From Anaerostipes faecalis (GTDB lineage Bacteria; Bacillota; Clostridia; Lachnospirales; Lachnospiraceae): a stretch of 64,000 nucleotides of DNA. Both the position numbers and the translations under genes were made by a program. The stretch spans positions 40,758-104,757 of the forward strand of contig NZ_JABRXE010000009.1 in assembly GCF_018982945.1 (NCBI RefSeq), written 5' to 3'. Shown here in pieces: positions 8,367-20,307 of this stretch. Under the pieces are notes generated by a model that had not been told where the DNA came from, did no database searches, and worked only from the letters and a program-made list of their open reading frames with translations. Positions within the stretch are counted from its first letter, which is position 1. Each line of letters starts with the position of its first letter.

Positions 8367-8732
8367 ATGACAACTCAGGAAATTATTGAAGTTATCAAAG
8401 GTTTATCAGTATTAGAATTAAATGAATTAGTAAAAGCTTGTGAAGAAGAATTCGGTGTATCTGCAGCAGCAGGTGTTGTAGTAGCTGGAGCAGCTGGAGC
8501 TGGAGAAGCAGCTGAAGAAAAAGACGAATTTGATGTAGAATTAACAGAAGTTGGTGGAGCTAAAGTTAAAGTCATCAAAGCTGTTCGTGAAATCACTGGT
8601 TTAGGATTAAAAGAAGCTAAAGAATTAGTTGACGGAGCTCCTAAAGTAGTTAAAGAAGCTGTATCTAAAGCAGAAGCTGAAGACATCAAGACTAAATTAG
8701 AAGAACAGGGTGCAAAAGTTACTCTTAAATAA
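8367..8732 (+). CDS. rplL: 50S ribosomal protein L7/L12
   Basis: A 121-residue acidic protein: N-terminal dimer domain ([23 protein letters not shown]), an Ala/Gly-rich hinge ([19 protein letters not shown]) and the C-terminal factor-binding domain ([24 protein letters not shown]). AGGAGG lies 8 bases before the start. A terminator follows, so rplJ-rplL does not read through into rpoB as it does in many bacteria. Confidence 0.98.
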   Translation: MTTQEIIEVIKGLSVLELNELVKACEEEFGVSAAAGVVVAGAAGAGEAAEEKDEFDVELTEVGGAKVKVIKAVREITGLGLKEAKELVDGAPKVVKEAVSKAEAEDIKTKLEEQGAKVTLK

Positions 8733-8769
8733 TTAAGAGAAAAAACTTCCGATTGATTTAGAAGGTTAA

Positions 8770-8807
8770 AAATGCCGTACTGACGTAAGTTGGTACGGCA
8801 TTTTTTT
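8770..8807 (+). terminator. Terminator after rplL
   Basis: AAATGCCGTAC and GTACGGCATTT form an 11-bp stem followed by seven T residues. Confidence 0.9.
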
Positions 8808-8882
8808 ACCTAATGAATTATACTATAATAGGAAATATGGTACAGCAAAGAAAAAGGCTAACAAAGGGGAAAGAGGTACAGT

Positions 8883-9839
8883 ATGAAGATTATGAAACTA
8901 GTTATTATTGAACCATTGGGTGTAGAAGAAGCTTTTTTGATGGATGTTGCAAAAAAAGCTTTAGGGGAATCTGTAGAAATTATTTCTTATCCAACCAGAA
9001 CTACAGATACGAAAAGTCTGATTGAAAGAGGAAAAGATGCAGATATTATTATGGTGGCAAACCTGCCATTAAATAGCGAAGTAATCCGCGGATGTGAGAA
9101 GTTAAAATTACTGGCAGTGGCATTTACCGGAATTGATCATATTGCAATGGAAGCCTGTAAAGAACGTAATATTACTGTCTGCAATTGTGCAGGATATTCT
9201 ACTGCTGCTGTATCAGATTTGGTGTTCGGACTGCTTATTTCGTTGTACCGGAATATTATTCCATGTAATCAGGTAGTAAGAGAAGAAGGAACGAAAGAAG
9301 GTCTGGTGGGATTTGAACTGGAAGGAAAGAAGTTTGGTGTTGTAGGAACAGGGGCGATCGGAACAAATGTAGCCAATATTGCCAAAGCCTTTGGATGTGA
9401 AGTATATGCATATTCCAGAACAAAGAAAGATTTAGATGGTATTACATATCTTTCATTAGAAGAGTTGCTTTCCACATGTGATATCGTATCCTTGCATGTG
9501 CCTTTGAATGAAAGTACGAAAGGATTGATTCATAAGGAGAATCTTGCATTAATGAAAAAGAGTGCGGTACTGATCAATACTGCCAGAGGACCTGTGGTGG
9601 ATAGTGAGGCTTTGGCTGATGCACTAAATGAAGGGAAAATTGCCGGAGCAGCAGTTGATGTTTTTGAGACAGAACCACCCGTACCGAAAGATCATCCATT
9701 ATTCCATGCCAAAAATCTTATTGCAACTCCTCATGTGGCATTTGCTACAAAGGAAGCTTTGGAGAAACGGGCGGTTATGAATTTTGATAATGTGAAAAAA
9801 TGGTTAGAAGGAAATCCGGTGAATGTACAGTCATTCTAA
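8883..9839 (+). CDS. D-isomer-specific 2-hydroxyacid dehydrogenase
   Basis: A 318-residue cytoplasmic enzyme. The NAD-binding domain starts at GVVGTGAIGTNVANIAKAFG (GxGxxG near residue 158). The catalytic Arg lies in NTARGPVVDSEAL, the Glu in FETEPP and the His in TPHVAFATKEA. These mark the phosphoglycerate/glycerate/lactate dehydrogenase superfamily, which interconverts 2-oxoacids and D-2-hydroxyacids with NAD(H). The substrate is open; the length excludes the long SerA type with an ACT domain. It sits between rplL and the convergent pgi gene, sharing a two-way terminator with pgi. Confidence 0.85.
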   Translation: MKIMKLVIIEPLGVEEAFLMDVAKKALGESVEIISYPTRTTDTKSLIERGKDADIIMVANLPLNSEVIRGCEKLKLLAVAFTGIDHIAMEACKERNITVCNCAGYSTAAVSDLVFGLLISLYRNIIPCNQVVREEGTKEGLVGFELEGKKFGVVGTGAIGTNVANIAKAFGCEVYAYSRTKKDLDGITYLSLEELLSTCDIVSLHVPLNESTKGLIHKENLALMKKSAVLINTARGPVVDSEALADALNEGKIAGAAVDVFETEPPVPKDHPLFHAKNLIATPHVAFATKEALEKRAVMNFDNVKKWLEGNPVNVQSF

Positions 9840-9879
9840 AGAAATAGACATAAAAGTTTTCTAAAAAAGTTAAAAAGGA

Positions 9880-9928
9880 AACAGGAGATGTTCCGCACAG
9901 ATGTGTACTTGGAACATCTCCTGTTTTT
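9880..9928. terminator. Bidirectional terminator between the dehydrogenase and pgi
   Basis: AACAGGAGATGTTCC and GGAACATCTCCTGTT form a 15-bp stem with T residues after it on the plus strand and an A-rich stretch before it, so it can stop transcription from both sides. Confidence 0.85.
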
Positions 9929-9951
9929 CATCTTTTTTATTTGTTATCGGT

Positions 9952-11535
9952 TTAGATATCCAATAAGTCACTGAATGCTTTTAATGCTCCGTCTGTATCA
10001 TGGGCAAGAACACGTTTTGCAAGAATCTTACCAAGTTGAACTCCTTCCTGATCAAAGCTGTTCAGATTCCACAGGAATCCCTGGAACATAATCTTGTTTT
10101 CAAAATGAGCTAATAATGCACCAAGTGATTCTGGTGTTAACTGATCTCCGATAATGATGCTTGAAGGACGTCCACCGGCAAATTTCTTATTAGGGTTTTC
10201 GTCATCTTTACCACAGGCAAATGCAATGATCTGGGCTGCTACGTTAGCGCAAAGTTTCTGCTGGCTAGTGCTGTCTTCGATTACAACATCTGTACCTAAC
10301 TGGCTCTTTTTAAATCCAACGAACTGTAATGGAACGATGTCTGTTCCCTGATGTAATAACTGATAGAAAGAATGCTGTCCGTTTGTACCAGGTTCTCCAA
10401 AGATAACTGGTCCGGTTACATAATCTACAGGTTCTCCAAAACGGTTTACACTTTTACCATTTGATTCCATATCACATTGCTGTAAATGTGCAGGGAAACG
10501 GCTTAATGCCTGAGAATAAGGTAAAACAGCGGTAGAAGGATATCCCTGAACGTTACGTTCATAAACACCAATTAAAGCATCTAACATATCAGGGTTTTTC
10601 AAAACGTCTTTGTTCTTTGCAAGTGCATCTTCATCTGCTGCTCCGTTTAGGATTCTTGCATAAATATCTGGACCAAATGCCAGTGAAAGAACAACTCCAC
10701 CAACAACAGAAGATGAAGAATAACGACCTCCGATAAAGTCATCCATGAAGAATGATTCAAGGTAATCATCACCCTGTGCCAAAGGAGATGTTTCGCTTGT
10801 TGCGGCAAGCATGTGATTTTTAGGATCCAGTCCCTGTTTCTTTAAGGCTTCTTTTACAAAAGCTTCATTTGTAAGGGTCTCTAATGTTGTTCCTGATTTT
10901 GATACAACGATAAACAGAGAACGGGATACATCAATAGAGTTAAGAACGGCAGCAGCATCATCCGGATCCACGTTACTGATGAATTTTGCTTCCATTTTAA
11001 ATGTATCATTTGCTTTTGCCCAGTTTTCAAGAGCAATGTATAAAGCACGAGGACCTAAATCGCTTCCTCCGATACCAATCTGTACAACGGTTGTAAATGT
11101 TTCACCGGCAGCATTTGTGATTTCACCAGAATGAACTTTCTTTGCAAATTCAGCTGCTTTTTCCTGCTGGGAAACATAAAAATCACGCTTGTCTACACCA
11201 TCAACAATAACAGGATTTCCTAACTGTCTACGAGCTAAATGATGAAGAACCAGACGTTTTTCTCCGGTATTGATAACTGCACCATTATATAATTCCTGGA
11301 ATTTTTCAATTAACTGCTGTTCTTCTGCCAGTTCAGCAAGTGCATCCAGAATAGTGTCATCAATTTCTTTTGCAGCATAGTTGAAATTAAGACCAGCTGC
11401 CATAGGTGCATTATAACGGGATACGCGGTCAGCACCTTCTTCACCGGACATTGCTTCGATAATGTTTACTCGACCTTTCAGACCGGTAAGTTTTTCATAA
11501 GACCCTAATGTGTCAAGATTGTTCCATGTTGCCAT
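9952..11535 (-). CDS. pgi: Glucose-6-phosphate isomerase
   Basis: A 527-residue enzyme of glycolysis that interconverts glucose 6-phosphate and fructose 6-phosphate. Visible signatures are VQIGIGGSDLGPRAL, SKSGTTLETLTNE, DDFIGGRYSSSSVVG and QHSFYQLLHQGTD. The start at 11535 (MATWNNLDTLG) has AAGGAGGAAC directly upstream on the minus strand; the frame stays open to 11631 but that part lacks a binding site. It faces the opposite way to all ribosomal genes around it. Its promoter lies at 11644-11672. Confidence 0.96.
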   Translation of the reverse strand: MATWNNLDTLGSYEKLTGLKGRVNIIEAMSGEEGADRVSRYNAPMAAGLNFNYAAKEIDDTILDALAELAEEQQLIEKFQELYNGAVINTGEKRLVLHHLARRQLGNPVIVDGVDKRDFYVSQQEKAAEFAKKVHSGEITNAAGETFTTVVQIGIGGSDLGPRALYIALENWAKANDTFKMEAKFISNVDPDDAAAVLNSIDVSRSLFIVVSKSGTTLETLTNEAFVKEALKKQGLDPKNHMLAATSETSPLAQGDDYLESFFMDDFIGGRYSSSSVVGGVVLSLAFGPDIYARILNGAADEDALAKNKDVLKNPDMLDALIGVYERNVQGYPSTAVLPYSQALSRFPAHLQQCDMESNGKSVNRFGEPVDYVTGPVIFGEPGTNGQHSFYQLLHQGTDIVPLQFVGFKKSQLGTDVVIEDSTSQQKLCANVAAQIIAFACGKDDENPNKKFAGGRPSSIIIGDQLTPESLGALLAHFENKIMFQGFLWNLNSFDQEGVQLGKILAKRVLAHDTDGALKAFSDLLDI

Positions 11536-11643
11536 AAATAGTTCCTCCTTAATAATATGGTTGTTCATTGATTGGATGAATAGATGCAAATACCAATGGT
11601 GAGTCCCAAACAAAGGATGTTTTTCCATCACAATTCTAAATTT

Positions 11644-11672
11644 ATTATACTAGAAATAGTCTCTTTTTTCAA
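11644..11672 (-). promoter_or_regulatory. Promoter of pgi
   Basis: Reading the minus strand: TTGAAA (11672-11667), a 17-base spacer and a perfect TATAAT (11649-11644), about 110 bases before the pgi start codon. Confidence 0.8.
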
Positions 11673-11835
11673 TGGATTGTACTTACTAAATTGTTTTTGG
11701 ATTTAGACCATATGCGACAAAAAGAGACAGTTATTCATACACAACCTGATAACATATTTAATTTGGAAATATGGTAGAAAATAAACTCTTATCACTAAAT
11801 GTGGAAAAAGTCAAGGGAAAAATGGAAAAAAGTTG

Positions 11836-11864
11836 TTGACATGGCAAAATCACTATGATAATAT
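11836..11864 (+). promoter_or_regulatory. Promoter of rpoB-rpoC
   Basis: TTGACA (11836-11841), 17-base spacer, TAATAT (11859-11864). The mRNA would have a leader of about 135 nt before rpoB, in which no strong terminator hairpin was found. The rest of 11673-12008 shows no gene. Confidence 0.75.
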
Positions 11865-12008
11865 AAGAAAATGCTTTACTGTGGGTTTGTATGCCCATGG
11901 TGTTTAGGAAATTCATTTTTAAATTGTGTTAAAACCTGGCAAATATGAGGGTTTTACACAATATGTAGTATATAAACCAGCTTTAGATCAAGAGGTGAAA
12001 AAACGTCC

Positions 12009-15000
12009 ATGGAAAAGAACAGAATACAGCCAATAAAATCAGGTACCGGGATGCGAATCAGCTATGCCAGGCAGGAAGATGTCCTTGAAGTACCGAATCT
12101 GATCGAAATTCAGAAGGATTCATATAATTGGTTCTTAGATGAAGGATTAGCAGAAGTCTTTGAAGACATCTCTCCAATTGAAGATTATAGTGATCAGTTG
12201 AGCTTGGAATTTGTTGACTATCAGTTATGCAGGGATGATATTAAATATTCTATAGAAGAATGTAAAGAAAGAGATGCAACATATGCAGCTCCTTTAAAAG
12301 TGAAGGTAAGACTTCTTAATAAGGAAACAGATGAAATTAAGCAGCATGACATTTTTATGGGCGATCTTCCACTGATGACAGAAACTGGTACTTTCATTAT
12401 TAATGGTGCGGAACGTGTTATTGTCAGCCAGTTGGTTCGTTCTCCTGGAATTTATTACGGAATTGCTCATGATAAGATCGGTAAGAAGTTATATTCAGCA
12501 ACTGTTATCCCGAACCGTGGTGCATGGCTGGAATATGAAACAGACTCCAATGATGTGTTCAACGTTCGTGTAGACAGAACAAGAAAAGTACCGATCACAG
12601 TGCTGATCCGTGCATTAGGTATCGGAACGAATGCAGAAATCAAAGAATTATTTGGAGAAGAACCAAAGATTCTTGCAAGTATCGAGAAAGATCCTTCTGA
12701 TAATTATGAAGATGGACTTCTTGAATTATATAAGAAAATCCGTCCGGGTGAACCATTATCTGTCGATAGTGCACAGAGCCTGATCAATAGTATGTTCTTT
12801 GATCCAAGAAGATATGATCTGGCAAAAGTAGGACGTTACAAATTTAATAAAAAACTGGCATTCCGTAATCGTATTGCCGGATTTATGCTGGCAGAAGATG
12901 TTGTGGACACAACAACAGGGGAAATTATCGCAGAAGCAGGAACAGTTGTAAGTATGGAACTGGCTGATCAGATCCAGAATGCAGCAGTGCCAAGTGTGAT
13001 GATTCAGACAGAAAACGGTAATACAAAAGTGTTATCTAATATGGCTGTTAATCTTGCAGAATATGTAGATTTCAATCCGGAAGAAATCGGTGTTCATGAA
13101 CATGTATTTTATCCTGCTCTGGAAAAGATTCTGGAAGAAGGATATGAAGGAGAGGAACTGAAACAGGTTCTTAAGAAAAATATTCATGAACTTATTCCTA
13201 AACATATTACAAAAGAAGATATTTTAGCTTCTATCAACTATAATATTCATTTAGAATATGGAATTGGAAATGATGATGATATTGACCACCTGGGAAATCG
13301 TCGTATCCGTTCTGTAGGAGAACTGCTTCAGAACCAGTACCGTATTGGATTGTCCCGTCTGGAAAGAGTTGTTCGTGAAAGGATGACAACACAGGATATT
13401 GAATCTATTTCACCACAGTCTCTGATTAATATCAAACCTGTAACAGCGGCAGTAAAAGAGTTCTTTGGAAGCTCTCAGTTATCCCAGTTCATGGATCATA
13501 ACAATCCGCTGTCTGAATTGACTCATAAGAGACGTTTATCAGCATTGGGACCAGGAGGTCTGTCCCGTGACCGTGCCGGATTCGAAGTTCGAGACGTACA
13601 TTACTCACATTATGGAAGAATGTGTCCAATCGAAACACCTGAAGGTCCTAACATCGGTCTGATCAACTCTTTGGCAACATATGCAAGAATCAACGAATAT
13701 GGATTTATTGAAGCTCCATATCGTGTGCTTGATAAAACTGATCCTGAAAATCCGATTGTTACCAATGAAGTTGTTTATCTGACAGCTGATGAAGAAGATA
13801 ATTTTATTGTAGCACAGGCGAACGAACCTCTGGATGAAGAAGGGCATTTTGTTCATACTCATGTATCCGGACGTTACCGTGAAGAAACATCTGAGTTTGA
13901 TAAAGCAAATCTTGATTTAATGGACGTTTCTCCAAAGATGGTATTCTCTGTAGCTACATCCATGATTCCTTTCCTGGAAAATGATGATGCCAACCGTGCG
14001 CTGATGGGATCCAACATGCAGCGTCAGGCAGTTCCACTTCTGTCAACAGAAGCACCTGTAGTTGGAACAGGTATGGAGTCAAAAGCTGCATATGATTCAG
14101 GAGTATGTATTACTGCAAAGAATTCAGGTGTAGTTGAAAGATCCACAAGTACTAAAATCGTTGTAAAAAATGATGATGGTGGAAGAGATGAGTATAATGT
14201 TATCAAGTTTGCACGAAGCAACCAGGGTAACTGTATGAACCAGAGACCGATTGTTTTTGTTGGAGACAGAGTAGAAAAAGGTGACATTTTAGCTGACGGA
14301 GCTTCTACATGTAATGGAGAAATGGCTCTTGGTAAGAATCCGCTGATCGGATTTATGACATGGGAAGGTTATAACTACGAAGATGCGGTACTGTTAAGTG
14401 AACGTCTTGTACAGGAAGATGTTTACACATCTGTTCATATTGAAGAATACGAAGCAGAAGCTAGAGATACTAAATTAGGACAGGAAGAAATCACAAGAGA
14501 TCTTGCCGGTTTAAGTGAAGATGTTCTGAAAGATCTGGATGATAATGGTATTATTCGTATTGGTGCAGAAGTGCGTGCCGGAGATATTCTGGTTGGTAAA
14601 GTAACTCCAAAAGGAGAAACAGAATTAACAGCAGAAGAAAGACTGCTTCGTGCAATCTTTGGTGAAAAGGCAAGAGAAGTCCGTGACACATCTTTAAGAG
14701 TTCCTCATGGAGCATATGGTGTTGTTATGGATACAAAGATCTTCACAAGAGAAAACGGAGATGAGCTTCCACCAGGAGTAAACAAGAGTGTTCGTGTTTA
14801 CATTGCACAGAAGAGAAAGATTTCCGTAGGAGATAAGATGGCTGGTCGTCATGGTAACAAGGGTGTAATTTCCCGTATTTTACCAGTAGAGGATATGCCT
14901 TATCTGCCAAACGGACGTCCACTAGATATCGTACTGAATCCACTGGGTGTGCCATCACGTATGAACATCGGACAGGTGCTGGAAATCCACTTATCTTTGG

Positions 15001-15806
15001 CTGCAAAGGTATTAGGATTTAATGTGGCAACACCAGTATTTAACGGGGCCGATGAAAATGATATTGCAGATACTCTTATGATGGCAAATGATTATGCAAA
15101 TACTTCATGGGAAGAATTTGAAGCAAAATGGCGTGACAAAGTTAATGACGATGTTATGCAGTATTTATATGAAAACAGAGACCACAGAAAAGAATGGGAA
15201 GGTGTTCCGATTGATACAACAGGAAAGGTAAGACTTCGTGACGGACGTACAGGAGAAGAATTTGACAGTCCTGTAACTATCGGTTTCATGCATTACCTGA
15301 AACTGCATCATCTGGTTGATGATAAGATTCATGCCCGTTCTACAGGTCCTTACTCATTAGTTACTCAGCAGCCTCTGGGTGGTAAGGCACAGTTCGGTGG
15401 ACAGCGTTTTGGAGAAATGGAGGTTTGGGCACTGGAAGCTTATGGTGCATCCTATACACTTCAGGAAATCCTGACTGTAAAATCTGATGATGTGGTTGGA
15501 CGAGTTAAAACATACGAAGCAATTATTAAAGGTGACAATATTCCAGAACCTGGTATTCCGGAATCTTTCAAAGTACTGCTGAAAGAATTCCAGTCCTTGG
15601 CTTTGGATGTGAAAGTATTAGACGAAAATGCTTCTGAAGTTGAAATCAGAGAAGATATTGATGGCGGAGACGTTGATCAGGATCTGGCACCAATGATTGA
15701 AGGAGACAGCGTCTTTAACAATTATGAAGAAAGTGAAGCAACTTTAGGTGCCCTGGGATACAAACAGGGAGAACTTTCAGAAGGTGAAGATGATACGATC
15801 TTATAG
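12009..15806 (+). CDS. rpoB: DNA-directed RNA polymerase subunit beta
   Basis: A 1265-residue core subunit with all conserved blocks. The rifampicin-pocket segment around residues 485-515 reads [20 protein letters not shown] then [11 protein letters not shown]. The residues matching E. coli Asp516, His526 and Ser531 are all wild type, so no common rifampicin resistance change is seen. The C-terminal part includes [21 protein letters not shown]. The acidic tail [20 protein letters not shown] is a clostridial feature. AGAGGTGAA precedes ATG 12009. rpoC follows after 31 bases. Confidence 0.98.
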   Translation: MEKNRIQPIKSGTGMRISYARQEDVLEVPNLIEIQKDSYNWFLDEGLAEVFEDISPIEDYSDQLSLEFVDYQLCRDDIKYSIEECKERDATYAAPLKVKVRLLNKETDEIKQHDIFMGDLPLMTETGTFIINGAERVIVSQLVRSPGIYYGIAHDKIGKKLYSATVIPNRGAWLEYETDSNDVFNVRVDRTRKVPITVLIRALGIGTNAEIKELFGEEPKILASIEKDPSDNYEDGLLELYKKIRPGEPLSVDSAQSLINSMFFDPRRYDLAKVGRYKFNKKLAFRNRIAGFMLAEDVVDTTTGEIIAEAGTVVSMELADQIQNAAVPSVMIQTENGNTKVLSNMAVNLAEYVDFNPEEIGVHEHVFYPALEKILEEGYEGEELKQVLKKNIHELIPKHITKEDILASINYNIHLEYGIGNDDDIDHLGNRRIRSVGELLQNQYRIGLSRLERVVRERMTTQDIESISPQSLINIKPVTAAVKEFFGSSQLSQFMDHNNPLSELTHKRRLSALGPGGLSRDRAGFEVRDVHYSHYGRMCPIETPEGPNIGLINSLATYARINEYGFIEAPYRVLDKTDPENPIVTNEVVYLTADEEDNFIVAQANEPLDEEGHFVHTHVSGRYREETSEFDKANLDLMDVSPKMVFSVATSMIPFLENDDANRALMGSNMQRQAVPLLSTEAPVVGTGMESKAAYDSGVCITAKNSGVVERSTSTKIVVKNDDGGRDEYNVIKFARSNQGNCMNQRPIVFVGDRVEKGDILADGASTCNGEMALGKNPLIGFMTWEGYNYEDAVLLSERLVQEDVYTSVHIEEYEAEARDTKLGQEEITRDLAGLSEDVLKDLDDNGIIRIGAEVRAGDILVGKVTPKGETELTAEERLLRAIFGEKAREVRDTSLRVPHGAYGVVMDTKIFTRENGDELPPGVNKSVRVYIAQKRKISVGDKMAGRHGNKGVISRILPVEDMPYLPNGRPLDIVLNPLGVPSRMNIGQVLEIHLSLAAKVLGFNVATPVFNGADENDIADTLMMANDYANTSWEEFEAKWRDKVNDDVMQYLYENRDHRKEWEGVPIDTTGKVRLRDGRTGEEFDSPVTIGFMHYLKLHHLVDDKIHARSTGPYSLVTQQPLGGKAQFGGQRFGEMEVWALEAYGASYTLQEILTVKSDDVVGRVKTYEAIIKGDNIPEPGIPESFKVLLKEFQSLALDVKVLDENASEVEIREDIDGGDVDQDLAPMIEGDSVFNNYEESEATLGALGYKQGELSEGEDDTIL

Positions 15807-15837
15807 ATGGATGTGCAATTAGGAAGGAGCAGCCTTA

Positions 15838-18800
15838 ATGATAGAATCAAGCAATGAATATTCAAGCAACAAAATTTCATTTGATGCAATTAAAATCGGG
15901 TTGGCTTCTCCAGAAAAGATCCGTGAGTGGTCAAGAGGAGAAGTAAAGAAGCCTGAGACGATTAACTATCGTACATTAAAGCCTGAAAAAGACGGGCTTT
16001 TCTGTGAAAAGATCTTTGGACCAACCAAAGACTGGGAATGTCACTGTGGAAAATACAAAAAAGTACGTTACAAAGGTGTTGTCTGTGACCGATGCGGCGT
16101 AGAGGTTACAAAGGCAAATGTACGTCGTGAAAGAATGGGACATATTGAACTGGCAGCGCCAGTGTCCCATATCTGGTATTTTAAAGGAATCCCTAGCCGT
16201 ATGGGATTAATGCTTGACATTTCACCTAGAACTCTGGAAAAAGTTTTATATTTTGCTTGCTATATCGTATTGGATGCAGGAGATACTGATCTTGCATACA
16301 AACAGGTATTAACAGAAAAAGAATATAGAGAAGCTTATGATAAATATGGTGATGCATTCCGTGTAGGTATGGGTGCAGAAGCAGTAAAAGAACTGTTAGA
16401 AGCTATTGATCTGGAAGCAGAAGCAAAAGCACTGAAAGATGAGTTTAAAACAGCAACTGGACAGAAAAGAGCAAGAATCGTCAAAAGACTGGAAGTTGTA
16501 GAAGCATTCTGCAACTCTGACAACCGTCCGGAATGGATGATCCTTGATGTTGTGCCGGTTATTCCGCCAGATATCCGTCCTATGGTACAGCTGGATGGAG
16601 GACGTTTTGCAACATCTGACTTAAATGATCTGTACAGAAGAATTATTAACAGAAATAATCGTCTGAAAAGACTTCTGGAACTGGGAGCACCAGATATTAT
16701 CGTAAGAAACGAAAAGAGAATGCTGCAGGAAGCAGTAGATGCTCTGATCGATAATGGAAGACGTGGACGTCCTGTAACAGGACCGGGAAACAGAGCTCTT
16801 AAATCCTTATCTGACATGCTGAAAGGTAAACAGGGACGTTTCCGTCAGAACCTTCTTGGAAAACGTGTAGACTATTCCGGACGTTCTGTAATCGTCGTTG
16901 GACCGGAACTGAAGATTTATCAGTGTGGTCTTCCAAAAGAAATGGCAATTGAATTGTTTAAGCCATTTGTTATGAAAGAACTGGTAGAAAGAAAGCTTTC
17001 TCACAATATTAAATCTGCTAAGAAAATGGTTGAAAAACTGCAGCCGGAAGTATGGGATGTACTGGAAGATGTTATCAAAGAACATCCGGTTATGTTAAAC
17101 CGTGCCCCTACACTTCATAGACTTGGTATTCAGGCATTTGAACCAATTCTGGTAGAAGGTAAAGCAATTAAGCTTCATCCGCTGGTATGTACTGCATACA
17201 ATGCCGACTTTGACGGTGACCAGATGGCTGTCCATCTTCCATTATCTGTGGAAGCACAGGCAGAGTGTCGTTTCCTTCTGTTATCACCAAATAACCTTCT
17301 GAAACCTTCAGATGGTGGTCCGGTAGCCGTTCCTTCACAGGATATGGTACTTGGTATTTACTACCTGACTCTGGAAAAAGAAGGAGATAAAGGTGAAGGA
17401 AAATACTTTAAGTCTGAAAATGAAGCATATCTTGCATATGAAAATAAAGTTATTACGCTTCATGCACGTATTAAAGTAAGACGTACAGGAGTAGATAAAG
17501 ATGGAAATCCTATTTCTCAGGTTGTTGATTGTACACTGGGACGTATCCTGTTTAATGAAATTATTTTACAGGATTTAGGATTTGTAGATAGAAGTAAACC
17601 GGAAAATGCTTTAGCTTTAGAAATCGATTTCCATGTAGGAAAGAAACAGTTAAAACAGATTCTGGACAGATGTATCAATATTCATGGTGCAACAAAGACA
17701 GCAGAAGTGCTGGATGACATTAAAGCCATCGGATATAAATACTCTACAAGAGGTGCCCTGACAGTATCCATTTCTGATATGACAGTGCCACCTGAAAAAC
17801 CTCAGATTCTGGAAGATGCTCAGAATCAGGCAGAATTTATTACAGAACAGTACAAACGTGGATTAATGACAGAAGAAGAACGCTACAAAGCAGTTGTTAA
17901 AACATGGTTTGATGCCGATGAAGTTCTGACAGACAAACTGATCACAGGATTGGATAAATTGAATAATATCTTCATGATGGCTGACTCTGGTGCCCGTGGT
18001 TCTAACCAGCAGATTAAACAGCTGGCAGGTATGCGTGGATTGATGGCCGATACATCAGGACGTACCATTGAACTTCCAATCAAGTCTAACTTCCGTGAAG
18101 GTCTGGATGTACTGGAATATTTCATTTCTGCTCATGGTGCTCGTAAAGGTCTGTCCGATACAGCTCTTCGTACAGCCGATTCAGGTTACCTGACTCGTCG
18201 TCTGGTAGATGTATCACAGGATCTGATCATTCGTGAACAGGATTGCTGTGAAGATAAAAATGAAATTCCTGGAATGTATGTGGAAGCATTCATGGATGGA
18301 CAGGAAGTTATTGAAAGTCTTGAAGAACGTATTACAGGAAGATATGCAGCAGAAGAAATCAAAGATCCTGAAACAGGAGATGTTCTGGTAAAAGCAAACC
18401 ATATGATTACACCAAAACGTGCTAAAGCTGTTGTGGAAGCCGGACATACAAAAGTTAAGATTCGTACAATGCTTACCTGTAAATCACCAATTGGAGCCTG
18501 TGCAAAATGTTACGGTTCCAACATGGCAACAGGTCAGGCAGTACAGGTTGGAGAAGCTGTCGGAATTATTGCTGCCCAGTCTATCGGTGAGCCTGGTACA
18601 CAGCTTACAATGAGAACATTCCATGCCGGTGGTGTAGCCGGTGATGATATCACACAGGGTCTTCCACGTATTGAAGAGCTGTTTGAAGCACGTAAACCAA
18701 AAGGTCTGGCTATCATCGCTGAATTCGGTGGAGAAGTACAGATCAAGGATACAAAGAAAAAACGTGAAGTTATCATCTCCAACAGAGAAACTGGAGATGT

Positions 18801-19449
18801 TAAGACTTATCTGATTCCATACGGATCCAGACTGAAAGTAATGGAAGGACAGATTCTGGAAGCTGGAGATGAATTAACAGAAGGTTCTATCAACCCTCAT
18901 GACTTGCTGAAAATCAAAGGTATTCGTGCCGTTCAGGATTATATGATCCGTGAAGTGCAGAGAGTATATCGTCTGCAGGGTGTAGATATCAATGACAAGC
19001 ACGTTGAGGTTATCGTACGTCAGATGCTGAAGAAAGTCCGCATTGAAGATGGTGGAGATACAGATTATCTGCCAGGAGCAATGGTAGACGTTCTGGAACT
19101 GGAAAAAGCAAATAAGGAAATGGTAGAAAAAGGATTAGAGCCTGCACAGGCAGAACAGATTATGCTTGGTATTACAAAAGCATCTCTGGCAACAAACTCT
19201 TTCTTATCTGCAGCATCTTTCCAGGAAACAACAAAGGTTCTGACAGATGCAGCAATCAAAGGAAAAGTCGATCCATTGGTAGGTCTGAAAGAAAACGTAC
19301 TTCTTGGAAAACTGATTCCGGCCGGTACTGGTATGAAACGTTATCGTGACGTTAAGATCAGCACAGATGTGGAAGATTTCACAATTGGTGATGAATTTGA
19401 TTTTGATGACGAAATCAGTTTTGACGAAGAATTAGATTTCCAGGAATAA
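15838..19449 (+). CDS. rpoC: DNA-directed RNA polymerase subunit beta prime
   Basis: A 1203-residue core subunit. The N-terminal zinc finger is [20 protein letters not shown], the catalytic magnesium loop is [12 protein letters not shown], and the second zinc site is [13 protein letters not shown]. The length fits the Firmicutes form without the large insertions of Proteobacteria. AGGAAGGAG precedes the start. A terminator at 19478 ends the operon. Confidence 0.98.
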   Translation: MIESSNEYSSNKISFDAIKIGLASPEKIREWSRGEVKKPETINYRTLKPEKDGLFCEKIFGPTKDWECHCGKYKKVRYKGVVCDRCGVEVTKANVRRERMGHIELAAPVSHIWYFKGIPSRMGLMLDISPRTLEKVLYFACYIVLDAGDTDLAYKQVLTEKEYREAYDKYGDAFRVGMGAEAVKELLEAIDLEAEAKALKDEFKTATGQKRARIVKRLEVVEAFCNSDNRPEWMILDVVPVIPPDIRPMVQLDGGRFATSDLNDLYRRIINRNNRLKRLLELGAPDIIVRNEKRMLQEAVDALIDNGRRGRPVTGPGNRALKSLSDMLKGKQGRFRQNLLGKRVDYSGRSVIVVGPELKIYQCGLPKEMAIELFKPFVMKELVERKLSHNIKSAKKMVEKLQPEVWDVLEDVIKEHPVMLNRAPTLHRLGIQAFEPILVEGKAIKLHPLVCTAYNADFDGDQMAVHLPLSVEAQAECRFLLLSPNNLLKPSDGGPVAVPSQDMVLGIYYLTLEKEGDKGEGKYFKSENEAYLAYENKVITLHARIKVRRTGVDKDGNPISQVVDCTLGRILFNEIILQDLGFVDRSKPENALALEIDFHVGKKQLKQILDRCINIHGATKTAEVLDDIKAIGYKYSTRGALTVSISDMTVPPEKPQILEDAQNQAEFITEQYKRGLMTEEERYKAVVKTWFDADEVLTDKLITGLDKLNNIFMMADSGARGSNQQIKQLAGMRGLMADTSGRTIELPIKSNFREGLDVLEYFISAHGARKGLSDTALRTADSGYLTRRLVDVSQDLIIREQDCCEDKNEIPGMYVEAFMDGQEVIESLEERITGRYAAEEIKDPETGDVLVKANHMITPKRAKAVVEAGHTKVKIRTMLTCKSPIGACAKCYGSNMATGQAVQVGEAVGIIAAQSIGEPGTQLTMRTFHAGGVAGDDITQGLPRIEELFEARKPKGLAIIAEFGGEVQIKDTKKKREVIISNRETGDVKTYLIPYGSRLKVMEGQILEAGDELTEGSINPHDLLKIKGIRAVQDYMIREVQRVYRLQGVDINDKHVEVIVRQMLKKVRIEDGGDTDYLPGAMVDVLELEKANKEMVEKGLEPAQAEQIMLGITKASLATNSFLSAASFQETTKVLTDAAIKGKVDPLVGLKENVLLGKLIPAGTGMKRYRDVKISTDVEDFTIGDEFDFDDEISFDEELDFQE

Positions 19450-19477
19450 GTTAACTGAAAAAATAAGAAATAAAATT

Positions 19478-19526
19478 AGAAACAGAGTATAATTCCAGAA
19501 ATTTACTCTGTTTCTTGTTTTTTATT
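19478..19526 (+). terminator. Terminator after rpoC
   Basis: AGAAACAGAGTA and TACTCTGTTTCT form a 12-bp stem, followed by TTGTTTTTTATT. Confidence 0.88.
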
Positions 19527-19607
19527 GCAAAAAAACTATGAAAATGATAAGGTTAAATTGATAATTTATATGAGACTCGGAAGGTATGACAAAGGATAAA
19601 TAAAAAT

Positions 19608-20219
19608 ATGATATACATGATATTAGGCGTTTTGGCATTTGGACTGTTTTTTCTGTACGATATAAACAGTGTTTTATGGCAGGATAAGGTTTTGCATAAA
19701 AGTTTTTTTGCCGGTTGTATGATATTGGCAGTCTCTACTGTTTTATTTACCATCAAGTTTTTTTCCAGTGAAAGGATTCATATGATACAGTGGATATGTT
19801 TATTGCTCACGATTATTTCATTTCTGCTATTTATTTATACACTTTTTTTTGCCCTTCCTTTTGATAAAACCTATAGGGAGATGGAAGGTCCTGCTTGTGT
19901 ATATACAGGTGGGATTTATTCGTTATGCAGGCATCCAGGAGTCCTTTGGATGTTTTTCTTTTATGTTTTTCTGGGAGGATTTTTAAATTCTTTCACAGTT
20001 ATTTTAATTGGAATTGTATACAGCATTTTGAATATAGCATATGTAGTGCTTCAGGATTGCTGGACTTTTCCCAAAACACTTGCCGGATATGATGAATATA
20101 AAAACACAACACCTTTTCTTATTCCGACGAAGGATAGCATAAAAAAATGCTGGAATACAATATACTCCGGAAAGGGGAGAGATGATGAAGTTCGAAGAAA
20201 AGTTAAGAGAAAGGGATAG
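19608..20219 (+). CDS. Isoprenylcysteine/phospholipid methyltransferase-like membrane protein
   Basis: A 203-residue protein with about five membrane helices. The segment YSLCRHPGVLW and a later C-terminal GYDEYKNTTPFLIP match the shape of the ICMT/PEMT group, in which RHP and a distal Tyr/Glu region hold S-adenosylmethionine at the membrane. The usual Glu before the last motif is not obvious (sequence DCWTFPKTLAGYDEY), so activity is uncertain. The end overlaps the start of the GH3 gene by 38 bases, and that gene overlaps the next, so the three genes form one coupled unit. Confidence 0.55.
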   Translation: MIYMILGVLAFGLFFLYDINSVLWQDKVLHKSFFAGCMILAVSTVLFTIKFFSSERIHMIQWICLLLTIISFLLFIYTLFFALPFDKTYREMEGPACVYTGGIYSLCRHPGVLWMFFFYVFLGGFLNSFTVILIGIVYSILNIAYVVLQDCWTFPKTLAGYDEYKNTTPFLIPTKDSIKKCWNTIYSGKGRDDEVRRKVKRKG

Positions 20220-20307
20220 AAAGGAAATCTGGGATGAATATTGTGGATTTCTTGATCTTTCTATGGAAGATTATATGCACATTCAAAAACGTCTGTTAAT
20301 GGAATAG
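20182..20307 (+). other. 5' coding segment of the GH3-family gene, separated by an in-frame TAG
   Basis: ATG 20182 has AAAGGGGAGAG before it and opens a frame of 41 codons (containing DRKEIWDEYCGFLDLS and IQKRLLM) that stops at TAG 20305-20307. The next codon is the ATG of the downstream GH3 frame, in the same frame. The segment matches the usual GH3 N-terminal pattern of an E-Y-FLDLS-x-E-Y-M-x-IQ-RLL helix. The TAG replaces what is probably a Gln codon (CAG to TAG). So the ancestral gene ran 20182-21819. Confidence 0.75.

Noticed and set aside
16335-16817. Long antisense frame in rpoC and similar ones in rplA, rplL, rpoB, fusA and aguA
   Set aside because: Shadows of strongly biased codon use in highly expressed genes. 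The sense genes are certain.
20305-20307. TAG as a pyrrolysine codon
   Set aside because: No pyrrolysine genes or downstream insertion element are visible, and GH3 proteins are not known to contain pyrrolysine. A nonsense change is simpler.
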